Source: Cylindrospermum stagnale PCC 7417
Lineage (GTDB): Bacteria; Cyanobacteriota; Cyanobacteriia; Cyanobacteriales; Nostocaceae
Assembly: GCF_000317535.1 (NCBI RefSeq)
Contig: NC_019757.1
Span: forward strand, 347,001 to 411,000
Length of the DNA stretch: 64,000 nt
Direction of reading: 5' to 3'
The notes under the pieces were generated by a model. The model searched no databases and was not told the origin of the DNA. It worked only from the letters and a program-made list of their open reading frames with translations. The stretch's first letter is position 1, and the number at the start of each line of letters is the position of its first letter. Of this stretch, positions 18,982-27,580 are shown one piece after another. The translations under genes were made by a program, and so were the position numbers.

Positions 18982-19134
18982 TCACTTGAGCGCGGTTAAA
19001 AGTATCCGTATGTACTCAGGTTTAGTTGTCACGGCGGCATATATATCAAAGTTATTGTCTGCCAAGTACTTGATAAAATGCTCGCCGATAAAATCACTAG
19101 CTCCGAAAACAATAACTTTTGGCAATTTGCTCAT
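18982..19134 (-). pseudogene. Truncated NAD-dependent epimerase/dehydratase-like fragment
   Basis: A 50-codon frame from an ATG at 19134 encodes MSKLPKVIVFGASDFIGEHF and continues to a TGA at 18982. The VIVFGASDFIGEHFIKYL segment is the Rossmann G-x-x-x-F-I-G dinucleotide motif of SDR-extended sugar epimerases, which are usually 300 or more residues long. Only the first beta-alpha-beta unit remains. It lies about 1 kb from the polysaccharide cluster and is probably a relic of a lost nucleotide-sugar gene. Confidence 0.6.
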
Positions 19135-19579
19135 CTCATTAGTTCCAGAAATCGGCGAATTTAAAATTCAGGGATGTAATTTATCTATAGCGGATATCAA
19201 CCTGAAAAATACTATAAAGGTAATTACAGAAGTGAGTCATTAGAAATTACTGCAAATTTAATTACTTAAATAAGGAACCTAGATGGCATATACAAGAGAG
19301 TGGCGTTTCCGAAAAATACATGAGCAACAGACTGGGTAAAAATAGTTACCATATCTGCTACTCCTTTAATTGACTTATAGCTATTTTCAGTTGAATCAAT
19401 TACACCCTAGGATACATAACCCTCTTCATTTATAGGGAAGAAGGCTAAGGAATTAGAGAAGAGGTATGCTTGTATATCCAAACAAGAATTGCTATATGAG
19501 AAAGTGGAAAATCAAGTTGCTAGATACAAGTCTGTTGTAAAGAGGCAATCAATAATTATTAAATTCTTGCCCAATTTAC
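19135..19579. other. Intergenic region without recognisable gene
   Basis: About 445 bp, AT-rich. Short open frames on the plus strand (ending 19243 and 19686) overlap better-supported minus-strand features and have no coding character. Nothing else was seen. Confidence 0.35.
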
Positions 19580-21082
19580 CTATTTACGTGTATATCGATG
19601 TTTTACGCCAACGGGGAAATATTCTGCATCGCCGGTGGGGGCTAATACCACTTGGGGTACTTGATATTCTGGGGGAACGTAATTAGCAAACTCGCCGTTA
19701 AGGCGTAACAGTTGCGAGAGAATGGAAGATGCTATGGTTTCTCGCTTATCTTCGGTAGCTTCTACCTCTGGTGCTAACTCGACAACTACAGACAAAAATC
19801 GGTTCTTGTCAGCATCTTCCTTTACTTGCAAAACGAACTTACCCGTTACCCATTCTTGAATGACTGGTTGTTCTAATCCTACCGTGACGTTTTCCGGGTA
19901 AATGTTCGCGCCGAAGTAGGAAACTGTAAAGTTAGAACGTCCGAAAACATAAACGAAAGGTAATGAGTGAATTCCTCTAGCTTGCTGTAAGTCGGCGGCA
20001 GGATTAAAACCCCATTCTGCTAAAAACTTGAGCATGGCATTATAACTAATTAACCCGCCATGATCTAAAATGTTATAGCGGATTAAGGGAATGCCATTAT
20101 CTCCAGAAAAGAGTAATGTCCTATCCTCAACTTCAAAAAATCGTTGAATGGGGTCGTACTGTAAGAGTGTGGGTAACCGAGATTCCCCAAATAAAGCTTT
20201 GGCTGCGTCGGGATTTTTTGCTAAAAACCGACGAATGCAGATACTTAACGGTGTTTCGTTGGCTAAAACTCCGGCGTCTGCTGTGCCATAAAGTGATGCA
20301 GAATAGTGGTAGGGATTTTGAGAACCTACCCGTTCACCAACCAAACTCCGCCATTCTTCGCTGAATACTTCTCCCGCCATTACCAATTTAATCTGATATT
20401 GCTTCCACTCCACACCACGAGCAATGCCAGTATCAATCACGTCTTTGAGAAATGGCGGATATCCCAACAGCACAACTTGTTCAAAATTTCCCCCCAGTTC
20501 TTGCACTACACGCAAAATTTCGGCTTTGTTATTGCCTGGTGTAATCACTGTGAGAGGATAACCTTTACTGGCAAGATAACGACAGCAATTGGTGGTGAAC
20601 ATTCCCCCTACCCAAGTTCCTAAGGTGAAACAAATCACGGCTAGGGTGCGTTTGGTATCGGCATAGAAACTATCGTGAAAAATCTGCTCAAAGCGGGTGG
20701 CTATTTGCAGTTCGTCGGTGAAGAAACGCGGCCAAAAGGTGGGTTTACCTGTGGAACCGGAGGAAGCGGCTATCATATCGCAGGTTTCTAATTTTCCGTA
20801 GCGGCATAAGTCAGCTAGGGGATAACGCGATATATAGTTTTCTTTAGCGATCGCAGGTAAGCTCTGAAAATCCTCTAAGGTTTGAATAGTGTGGGGATTA
20901 ATTTCTCGTTCTGCTAAAAAAGCTTTGTAAGCGGGGACGTTTGCAGCCACATCCTGAAATAAAGCTACGACTACTGATTCACTTGGGGTGTTGAGATGTC
21001 GTTCTAGTTGCTTTTCTAGAGGAGTAGACAAAAAATCTGTAAATACCGTAATTGCTCTGTGCTTTTGTGACTCGTGCTTCAT
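19580..21082 (-). CDS. PaaK-like (phenylacetate-CoA ligase/F390 synthetase family) adenylating enzyme
   Basis: 500 residues from the ATG at 21082; a TTG at 21100 would add six. The ANL-superfamily phosphate loop is visible as MIAASSGSTGKPTFWPRF near residues 105-122. Further motifs are SASLYGTADAGVLANE (substrate/AMP site) and LIRYNILDHGGLISY, the A8-like hinge region. Members activate a carboxylate with ATP and pass it to CoA or another acceptor. The substrate here is unknown, and there are no paa catabolic genes nearby. It may belong to a specialised-metabolite or wall-modification pathway. Cytoplasmic and transcribed away from the kinase genes. Confidence 0.8.
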   Translation of the reverse strand: MKHESQKHRAITVFTDFLSTPLEKQLERHLNTPSESVVVALFQDVAANVPAYKAFLAEREINPHTIQTLEDFQSLPAIAKENYISRYPLADLCRYGKLETCDMIAASSGSTGKPTFWPRFFTDELQIATRFEQIFHDSFYADTKRTLAVICFTLGTWVGGMFTTNCCRYLASKGYPLTVITPGNNKAEILRVVQELGGNFEQVVLLGYPPFLKDVIDTGIARGVEWKQYQIKLVMAGEVFSEEWRSLVGERVGSQNPYHYSASLYGTADAGVLANETPLSICIRRFLAKNPDAAKALFGESRLPTLLQYDPIQRFFEVEDRTLLFSGDNGIPLIRYNILDHGGLISYNAMLKFLAEWGFNPAADLQQARGIHSLPFVYVFGRSNFTVSYFGANIYPENVTVGLEQPVIQEWVTGKFVLQVKEDADKNRFLSVVVELAPEVEATEDKRETIASSILSQLLRLNGEFANYVPPEYQVPQVVLAPTGDAEYFPVGVKHRYTRK

Positions 21083-21290
21083 ATTGCTTGTTATTGTCAA
21101 AAATTTCGATTACTCTCATAAAGTGGAAACCACACCAAGGTTACTGTTTGCCGGTATTTTAGCTGTTGTTCGATACTCTGAAAACCCAAGACAGTCCACT
21201 GCTTGCTAGAATTGGCATTTGGAAAAATTTTCGTAAATGGGCTGCCCTCCCTTGTAGCAATTGATAAAACCTAATTCATTTTTCAGCACC

Positions 21291-22991
21291 ATGCAGGTCT
21301 ATTGCAACAAAAAACATCAAAATAGTGGCAGTAACCGCTTTTGTACCCACTGTGGTGAGCCGTTACCTCTGCCTATAGGGCAGGTTGTGGAGAACCGCTA
21401 TCAAATTGTCCGCATACTCGGACAAGGTGGCTTTGGACGTAGTTATTTGGCTCTTGATAATCAGAAATCGCTTCAACAGTGCGTGTTGAAGGAATTTGCG
21501 CCCCAAGTACAAAAACCACAGGATTTACAAAAAGCGAAGGAACTGTTTGAACGGGAAGCGAGTGTCCTAAAAAAACTCCAGCATCCACAGATTCCGCGTT
21601 TTCACGCTTCTCTGCAAGCAAAGTTAGGCAAAAAGGATTTTTTCTTTTTGGTGCAAGACTATGTAGAAGGTGATAATTATGACTATTTGTTAGAACAGCG
21701 GAAACTTCAAGGACAGGCTTTTAGTGAAGAAGAAGTAGTCAATCTACTGCACAAGATTTTGCCTGTTTTATCTTATATCCACTCGCTAGATGTGGTTCAC
21801 CGCGATATCTCTCCTGATAATTTGATTGAGCGGAGTAGTGATAAACTGCCGATGTTGATTGATTTCGGTGGTGTCAAGCAATTGCCTGCTCATCAAGGTT
21901 TTTGGTTTACCCAGTTGGCGCCAAATCGCACTTTGTTGGGTAAGGAAGGCTACGCACCAGAGGAGCAATTAAGGCAGGGACAAGTATTTAAAAGTAGTGA
22001 TTTGTATTCTTTAGCTGTGACGGTGCTGGTGTTGCTGACGGGTAAGGAACCGCAAAAACTTTATGACAGCTATAACGGTGTTTGGTTTTGGGGTAAGGAA
22101 ATTAGGGTTAGTCCCAGACTAGAAGCGGTTCTCAAAAAGATGTTGGCATATAAACCAAGCGATCGCTACCAAACAGCTGATCAAGTTTTGCGAGTTTTAC
22201 CGTCCTCAACTTCCACCCAAGCCGCAAATCCCCATATTACCAAGCTGAAAACGATGGTAGCTGCCCCTGGACGACAACGTGTCCAAGCTATTGCCAGTAG
22301 ATTCCACAGCAGAACTCAATCGGCTATGCAAAGTATACCAATGCCTGATTGGTTTCGCCCGTTTGCTGTGACTCTGGTGGGTACAACTGCCATAGTTTTA
22401 GTTGGTGCGGGTACTGTGGCGATCGCTAATTTTGTGATTCGTGGCGTAACTTCCATCACTGTACCGTCAATTTCACTGCCACAAATCCCTTCCATCGGCA
22501 ACCCTAGCAGTAAACCAGGAAGTGACAAGAATAAAACTCGCGATCTCCAAAAAATCTTAAATCGCCTCCAACAGCAGAAAATTCCCGCAGGATTTTTTAC
22601 AAAGGTAGTTGACGAATCATTTTATACTAAAAGACCAGAGTTGAACAAACGTACCCTCTCCCCAAATCCAGAAGACGCGGCTTTACGGAATGAATGGTAT
22701 GATGTGGCGGAAGACTTGTTGAATAAAATAGAACGGGCAAATCTCAGTACAGCAGCGCGTCAGAAACTGGGAAGCTATAGTCAACAAGATGAGGCAATTT
22801 GGAGACGACTTGCACAAGCCGGACAGTTGGGCAAATATAAAACTTTTACTCAAGTCAAAGACGATACCTATAAAACATTTAATCCGTTGTTTCCTGGGCA
22901 GGAGCGTGGGAAACTAAACCAGCAAACTTTCTTACAAATTTGGTATGCGATCGCAGCTGATAAAGTTAGCAAAGCTCAATCTGGCAATTAA
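21291..22991 (+). CDS. Membrane-anchored Ser/Thr protein kinase with N-terminal zinc ribbon
   Basis: 566 residues from the ATG at 21291; a TTG at 21261 is less likely because YCNKKHQNSGSNRFCTHCGE is a short double-Cys zinc ribbon commonly found at the extreme N-terminus of cyanobacterial kinases. The kinase domain (about 30-300) has GQGGFGRSYLA (P-loop), VLKEF (catalytic Lys), VVHRDISPDNLI (catalytic loop) and LIDFGGVKQ (DFG). A membrane helix lies near residues 362-385. The ~180-residue outer domain that follows also occurs in the next kinase. It is adjacent and parallel to that paralogue, 79 bp away, so the two probably act together in envelope signalling. Ligand unknown. Confidence 0.88.
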   Translation: MQVYCNKKHQNSGSNRFCTHCGEPLPLPIGQVVENRYQIVRILGQGGFGRSYLALDNQKSLQQCVLKEFAPQVQKPQDLQKAKELFEREASVLKKLQHPQIPRFHASLQAKLGKKDFFFLVQDYVEGDNYDYLLEQRKLQGQAFSEEEVVNLLHKILPVLSYIHSLDVVHRDISPDNLIERSSDKLPMLIDFGGVKQLPAHQGFWFTQLAPNRTLLGKEGYAPEEQLRQGQVFKSSDLYSLAVTVLVLLTGKEPQKLYDSYNGVWFWGKEIRVSPRLEAVLKKMLAYKPSDRYQTADQVLRVLPSSTSTQAANPHITKLKTMVAAPGRQRVQAIASRFHSRTQSAMQSIPMPDWFRPFAVTLVGTTAIVLVGAGTVAIANFVIRGVTSITVPSISLPQIPSIGNPSSKPGSDKNKTRDLQKILNRLQQQKIPAGFFTKVVDESFYTKRPELNKRTLSPNPEDAALRNEWYDVAEDLLNKIERANLSTAARQKLGSYSQQDEAIWRRLAQAGQLGKYKTFTQVKDDTYKTFNPLFPGQERGKLNQQTFLQIWYAIAADKVSKAQSGN

Positions 22992-23070
22992 GCCAGCAAC
23001 TTTCACCCCTCAAGGGAAACTAATATCTAATGAATAATGACTATTAACTAATGATTATTAACTAAATTTT

Positions 23071-25257
23071 ATGACTCCTCTCTATTGTTCCAAAGGACAC
23101 CAAAATACAGCAGGTAGCCGTTTTTGTCTCCAGTGTGGTGAGAAACTATTGGATCAGCCCGTCAGTTTTGGTATCCAACCAGGATTAACTTTAGGCGATC
23201 GCTATGTTGTTGTGCGTTTACTTGGCCAGGGGGGTTTTGGACGCACGTATTTAGCTGAAGATATCAACCGCTTCCGGGAAGCTTGCGTTTTAAAGGAATT
23301 CTCTCCCCAAGTTCAAACCGCTTACGTTTTACAAAAAGCCGAAGAACTTTTTCAGAGAGAAGCAAGTGTTCTTTATCAGTTGCAACATCCCCAAATTCCC
23401 CGCTTCCGGGAACTATTACGCATCAACTTAGATGGTAAAGAATACCTGTTTTTGGTGCAAGATTTTGTCGAAGGGCAAACTTATAATTCTTTGTTAAATA
23501 GCCGCCTACAGCAGGGTGTACGGTTTACCGAGTCAGAAATTCGCCAGTTATTGCAGCAGATTTTGCCGGTGCTGGAATATATCCATTCTCTCGGAGTGAT
23601 TCATCGGGATATTTCTCCAGATAACTTAATGCTTCGCACTGCTGATCAACTGCCAGTATTAATTGACTTTGGTGGTGTCAAACAAGTAGTCGCAACCGTT
23701 GCTTCTCAATATTACCAACCCGGTGCGATATCTTCTCCCCCAGCACCAACGCTACTGGGTAAAATCGGATTTGCACCCCCAGAACAGATGCAGACTGGGT
23801 TAGTGTCGCCCCACAGTGACTTGTATGCTTTGGCGGTAACTGTGTTAGTTTTACTCACAGGTAAACAGCCGCCAGAATTAATTGATACTCATGATCTTTC
23901 CTGGCAGTGGCGACGGTATGTTAACGTAAGTGCTGGATTGGGGCAGATATTAGATAAGATGCTTTCCCCTGCATCACGCGATCGCTTTCAATCAGCCCGT
24001 CAAGTTCTCCAAGCTATTAATCCCCAGCCGATTAGCTATTCCCCGACTCCACCTCCCTACCACCCACCTACCCCCCCTCCCACATCAGCAACTTTAGCTG
24101 TATCTCCTCCCATCAGCGCATCACCCCAGCCTGTTAGCTATTCCCCGACTCCAACCCCTACAAGCTGGTGGACACCAACAAGAACTTTTTTAGTCACACT
24201 GGCATTAGTTAGTGCCACGGGGCTAATTTCCTGGGGAGTGAATAACAGCAAGCAGAATCTCCGAGGAAGCAAGCCTACAGTCACATCCAGCCCTACTGCA
24301 ACCATTGACGAACCCACGGAACCCTCAGATAAATATTCACCAGCAGAAAGGCAGCGCAAAGAAAAATTAAGCGATCGCCGTCAACAGTTGGATATTGATT
24401 TGAACTTCTACGTTAACTTGGTGAATCAAGCCTTTTGGGACAAAAACCCCAGCTTAAAGGGACGCAGTCTCAGCGATGAACCGAAAGATGAGAATTTGCG
24501 GGCAGAATGGGATAAAATCGCCGCCCAATTGCTAGACAAGCTTTCCTCCTTAAGTGCTAAAGCACGCCGCCAACTCGGTACTTTCACAACAGCAGAACGC
24601 GATCGCTGGAAAGTAGAAGTTAACCAAATTAACGTTGGTAGTCGTTCTTTATATGATTTAGGAGATGCTGCCTTCTACCGTGAATTTCCTGAACAACGCG
24701 GTAAAAAGTTTCTCGAACAGCCCATTGGACAAGTTTGGTATGGGTTCACCAACGACAAACTCAATGCCATTCTCGCCGGTACCGCTTTCCAGAAAATTGT
24801 TTTTGATTCAGGTGCCACAGGGAAAACAGTCAGTGGTACACTCCAACCAGGCGGGGGTAAAGTTTTCATTGCCGGACTTGCCAAAGAGCAAAATATGGAA
24901 GTTAAACTCACAGCAAATTCCCAAGTCTTGCTATCAATTTATTCCCCCTCTGGCAAAATCCAATTTTTAGAAGATTCAAAACAACGCACATACTCAACTA
25001 AATTACCTGAAAACGGATTTTATGAGTTTGCCATTGTCTCCACAGCCTCAGAACCTGTAGATTATCAACTCAAAGTCTCCGCAGAAAGCCCCGCACCACC
25101 ACCAACACCGACAGAAACGCCTACAGAAACACCGACAGAAACGCCTACAGAAACGCCTACAGAAACGCCTACAGAAACGCCTACAGAAACACCTACAGAA
25201 ACGCCTACAGAAACACCCACACCTACACCGACGGAGATAACGCCTGGGAGTAATTGA
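23071..25257 (+). CDS. Membrane-anchored Ser/Thr kinase with PPC domain and TPTE repeat tail
   Basis: 728 residues. Domains in order: zinc ribbon (YCSKGHQNTAGSRFCLQCGE); kinase domain with GQGGFGRTYLA, VLKEF, VIHRDISPDNLM and LIDFGGVKQ; a Pro/Ser-rich linker; a membrane helix near residues 370-390; an extracytoplasmic domain shared with the preceding kinase (about 430-570); a beta-sandwich like bacterial pre-peptidase C-terminal (PPC) domains (KTVSGTLQPGGGKVFIAGL, about 575-670); and a TPTE tetrapeptide tail encoded by 12-bp tandem repeats. The tail resembles a wall-spanning or glycosylated stalk. The gene arose by duplication with the upstream kinase. Confidence 0.88.
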   Translation: MTPLYCSKGHQNTAGSRFCLQCGEKLLDQPVSFGIQPGLTLGDRYVVVRLLGQGGFGRTYLAEDINRFREACVLKEFSPQVQTAYVLQKAEELFQREASVLYQLQHPQIPRFRELLRINLDGKEYLFLVQDFVEGQTYNSLLNSRLQQGVRFTESEIRQLLQQILPVLEYIHSLGVIHRDISPDNLMLRTADQLPVLIDFGGVKQVVATVASQYYQPGAISSPPAPTLLGKIGFAPPEQMQTGLVSPHSDLYALAVTVLVLLTGKQPPELIDTHDLSWQWRRYVNVSAGLGQILDKMLSPASRDRFQSARQVLQAINPQPISYSPTPPPYHPPTPPPTSATLAVSPPISASPQPVSYSPTPTPTSWWTPTRTFLVTLALVSATGLISWGVNNSKQNLRGSKPTVTSSPTATIDEPTEPSDKYSPAERQRKEKLSDRRQQLDIDLNFYVNLVNQAFWDKNPSLKGRSLSDEPKDENLRAEWDKIAAQLLDKLSSLSAKARRQLGTFTTAERDRWKVEVNQINVGSRSLYDLGDAAFYREFPEQRGKKFLEQPIGQVWYGFTNDKLNAILAGTAFQKIVFDSGATGKTVSGTLQPGGGKVFIAGLAKEQNMEVKLTANSQVLLSIYSPSGKIQFLEDSKQRTYSTKLPENGFYEFAIVSTASEPVDYQLKVSAESPAPPPTPTETPTETPTETPTETPTETPTETPTETPTETPTETPTPTPTEITPGSN
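25105..25235 (+). repeat. 12-bp tandem repeat encoding TPTE
   Basis: About ten copies of a 12-bp unit of the form ACGCCTACAGAA in the 3' end of the second kinase gene. The copies vary mostly at the third codon positions of Thr and Pro. Copy number probably differs between strains by slippage. Confidence 0.85.
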
Positions 25258-25322
25258 AAATTCAAAGTTATAACTTTGTATATCTGGTTAAAATTTCAAG
25301 CACCATAAATCCCCTGAAGAAA

Positions 25323-25808
25323 ATGAAAAAACTAAAAATGTTTCCATTGGCAATGGTTCTGACCATGATGCAAATTTCTACCTTGCCTGCGATCGCACAA
25401 CCAATCAACTTAAGGCGGAATGGATCTGTCAATATTCAATATCGTCAGTTTCCTAGACAAGGTGGACAAACTCCCAGACAAGGCCATCGGTTCCCTACAC
25501 AAAGTCATCAGTACCCGATACAAAGTCATCCATTTTCAGGACAATATCGTCAGTACCCGATACAAAGTCATCCGTTTTCAGGACAATATCGTCAGTACCC
25601 GATACAAAGTCATCCGTTTTCAGGACAATATCGTCAGTACCCGATACAAAGTCATCCGTTTTCAGGACAATATCGTCAGTACCCGATACAAAGTCATCCG
25701 TTTTCAGGACAATATCGTCAATATCCGATACAAAGTCATCCGTTCTCCATACAATATCGTCAATATCCCAGTCCATATGGTCAGTTTCCAAGACAATATC
25801 GTCGGTAA
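25323..25808 (+). CDS. Secreted protein made of 14-residue tandem repeats
   Basis: 161 residues from the ATG at 25323. A longer frame from 25254 overlaps the kinase stop, but the later start puts a clean signal peptide first (MKKLKMFPLAMVLTMMQIST, cleavage after IAQ). The mature part is Arg/Gln/Tyr/Pro-rich and contains six copies of a 14-residue unit reading QYPIQSHPFSGQYR, with looser copies before and after. It has no membrane anchor and is intrinsically disordered, so it is probably a surface or matrix component. It lies 65 bp after the receptor kinase and may be co-transcribed with it. No known family. Confidence 0.65.
   Translation: MKKLKMFPLAMVLTMMQISTLPAIAQPINLRRNGSVNIQYRQFPRQGGQTPRQGHRFPTQSHQYPIQSHPFSGQYRQYPIQSHPFSGQYRQYPIQSHPFSGQYRQYPIQSHPFSGQYRQYPIQSHPFSGQYRQYPIQSHPFSIQYRQYPSPYGQFPRQYRR
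25509..25760 (+). repeat. 42-bp tandem repeat, six copies
   Basis: Exact 42-bp period in the secreted repeat-protein gene. The first copy (25509-25550) has one variant base and the sixth (25719-25760) several; the middle four are nearly identical. The low divergence points to recent expansion or gene conversion. Confidence 0.92.
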
Positions 25809-25947
25809 ATCAAATCGTTTTTCTTAACTTGTCATGATTCGCGATGGGAAAGGAGGCCCCATTCTAACCATTTGGGTTACACATTTTTTCCCCTATTTAA
25901 TGCAGAGACGTTACATGTAACATCTCTGCATCACTCAAAGAATCCGC

Positions 25948-26036
25948 TTATGCATCATCTAAAGCGGCAATTCCAGGCAATACTTTGTCTTCGAGTAACT
26001 CCAAACTAGCGCCGCCGCCGATGGAAATGTGGCTCA
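25948..26036 (-). pseudogene. Duplicated 3' end of pgk
   Basis: About 89 bp on the minus strand match the last 28 codons of the intact pgk gene at 27581, including the stop codon ([20 protein letters not shown] and following). I count about 8 differences, only two of which change the protein (T to I and G to D). There is no upstream pgk sequence. It is a gene-end duplicate in the same orientation, 1.6 kb from its source. Confidence 0.85.
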
Positions 26037-26096
26037 GTAGAACGCTTCAACCGAAGAGTTATTGCAGTTAATTAATATTAATACCGATTCATACAG

Positions 26097-26510
26097 TTAT
26101 TCAGCAACGCCAAAATTCTTATACTCCCTAATATACTTAAATGGAAAAGGAATTACAGTACTTTGCCCCGTGCGGACAAAATCAACATCCATAGTTGGTA
26201 AAAGTTCTCTAAATATTAGTTTTGAGCCATTCACTGCTACGATTTGACGGAGATGACAAGCATCTTTGAAAGAAAATTGTACCTTGTCTCTTCGGTCACC
26301 AACAAAGTAATAAGCATCTTTCTCAGGATGTAATTTATAATCATAAAATAGAAAGTTTCTCTTCTTTGTTGAAAATTCTGCATGAGATTTGCAGGTATGC
26401 TGTAATTTATAATTTTTGAATATCTCATCAGCTTTTTTTCGGAACTCTTCAATCTGTTGTTTTGGGGATAGGGACTTCCAATTAAAAAAATATCCAATCG
26501 GTAGGGACAC
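26097..26510 (-). CDS. Hypothetical protein, possibly 5'-truncated
   Basis: 137 residues if read from a GTG at 26510. That codon lies inside a perfect palindrome (26501-26529), and no ATG follows nearby. The protein is basic with aromatic clusters and has no membrane segment. Coding character is good from about residue 8 onward (FNWKSLSPKQQIEEFRKKAD). Either the palindrome supplied a new start or its insertion cut off the original 5' end. Family not recognised. It lies between the pgk fragment and the Uma2 gene. Confidence 0.5.
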   Translation of the reverse strand: MSLPIGYFFNWKSLSPKQQIEEFRKKADEIFKNYKLQHTCKSHAEFSTKKRNFLFYDYKLHPEKDAYYFVGDRRDKVQFSFKDACHLRQIVAVNGSKLIFRELLPTMDVDFVRTGQSTVIPFPFKYIREYKNFGVAE

Positions 26511-26529
26511 AGCATTGCTGTGTCCCTAC
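26501..26529. repeat. Perfect palindromic repeat over a start codon
   Basis: Arms GTAGGGACACAGCA and its exact complement around a single central base form a strong hairpin. It is of a type common as dispersed repeats in Nostocales. It covers the presumed GTG start of the neighbouring minus-strand gene. Confidence 0.8.
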
Positions 26530-26620
26530 AAGTCTATGATTACTGGATAATTTAATTTTTGGTATTCCCATAACCAATCTTTACCAGAAGATTTTTGCTT
26601 CCACCATTTGGATTATTGAA

Positions 26621-26734
26621 TGACTAGAAGTCGTTACTACACAAGATTAGTCCACGGAGATAGAGCAATGCAACATCAAATCTTTCAAACCCACGCAGGT
26701 GGGTTTTGCTTGTATAGCCGCGACTTCTAGTCGC
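26621..26734. repeat. Small inverted-repeat (MITE-like) element
   Basis: Terminal inverted repeats of 12 bp (GACTAGAAGTCG at 26622-26633 and its complement at 26721-26732) bound a ~110-bp segment with an internal hairpin (AACCCACG... near 26688-26705). No coding capacity. This is a typical non-autonomous dispersed element of filamentous cyanobacteria. Confidence 0.65.
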
Positions 26735-26788
26735 TAGGGCTAACTGGAAAATTTATTTTTGCAAGGAGATGACAATAAAGCCAGGGTA

Positions 26789-27373
26789 TTATTCCTTATC
26801 CTCAAAATTAACATCTTGATAAATGTCAACTAAACTAATCTCAAAATCAAGATGTTGTAATTTTACAATATCATCTTCAGATTTATATTCCCTAAAAATC
26901 CATTCTCCCTCATTAGTTTTGCTATAGTGCATAACCTGATATTGATTCTGTTCCACTAAAACATATTCTTTAAATTGCGGAATAGAACGATAAAAAGTAA
27001 ATTTATCACCTTGATCGTAATTTTTTGTAGACTTAGATAAAACCTCAACAATTAATAAAGGATTAGTAACAGTAGTATTATTTTTACCTGTATAAATAGG
27101 TTTTTCTGCAATTACCATAATATCAGGATAGGTATATTCTCGAAATTGGGGAATCCATAAACGCACATCTCCAATAAAAACACGATATTGTTTTCTTCTG
27201 ATAGCATATAGTAAGGACGCTGCAAAATTCAGCGCAATTTGATTATGATTTGTAGTTCCCCCAGTCATAGGTATGATTTCCCCATCCCGATATTCGCTTT
27301 TATAAAGTGCTTTTTCCTCTAATTCTAAATATTCTTCAGGGGTATACGTAGGTTTACGAGTTTGTACTTCCAT
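26789..27373 (-). CDS. Uma2-family (DUF820) putative endonuclease
   Basis: 194 residues from the ATG at 27373, chosen because AAGGAGGAG lies just upstream; a 216-residue frame exists. The PD-(D/E)XK-like fold is visible: TYTPEEYLELEEKALYKSEY (N-terminal helix), RDGEIIPMTGGT, RVFIGDVRLWI, YTYPDIMVIAEKP (catalytic Asp) and LLIVEVLSKSTK (E-x-L/V). The cyanobacterial Uma2 family is massively expanded. A nuclease role is predicted from the fold but the cellular role is unknown. A second member lies at 48572-49285. Confidence 0.85.
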   Translation of the reverse strand: MEVQTRKPTYTPEEYLELEEKALYKSEYRDGEIIPMTGGTTNHNQIALNFAASLLYAIRRKQYRVFIGDVRLWIPQFREYTYPDIMVIAEKPIYTGKNNTTVTNPLLIVEVLSKSTKNYDQGDKFTFYRSIPQFKEYVLVEQNQYQVMHYSKTNEGEWIFREYKSEDDIVKLQHLDFEISLVDIYQDVNFEDKE

Positions 27374-27580
27374 ATTCTCCTCCTTGAGTTTGTTTATTAA
27401 TTGTAAATAGTTAATAACAAAAGCATTTTTATTAATCAAGACTTATTAAGTATATCATTTTAGGATATTGAGAAGTATGCAGCAGCAAATTATTATCAAT
27501 TAGATAGAAATTTAACCTACTGTAACCGCTGATTAGAGAATGAAGGATAAAGCCAAAAACTTCATCCTTCACCCTTTTAA

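Noticed and set aside
25065-25265. Minus-strand Val/Gly/Ser repeat frame
   Set aside because: Complement of the TPTE repeat, kept open by its 12-bp period.
25495-25791. Repeat-encoded frames on the minus and other plus frames of the 42-bp array
   Set aside because: A 42-bp period keeps all frames open; only the plus frame with signal peptide is credible.
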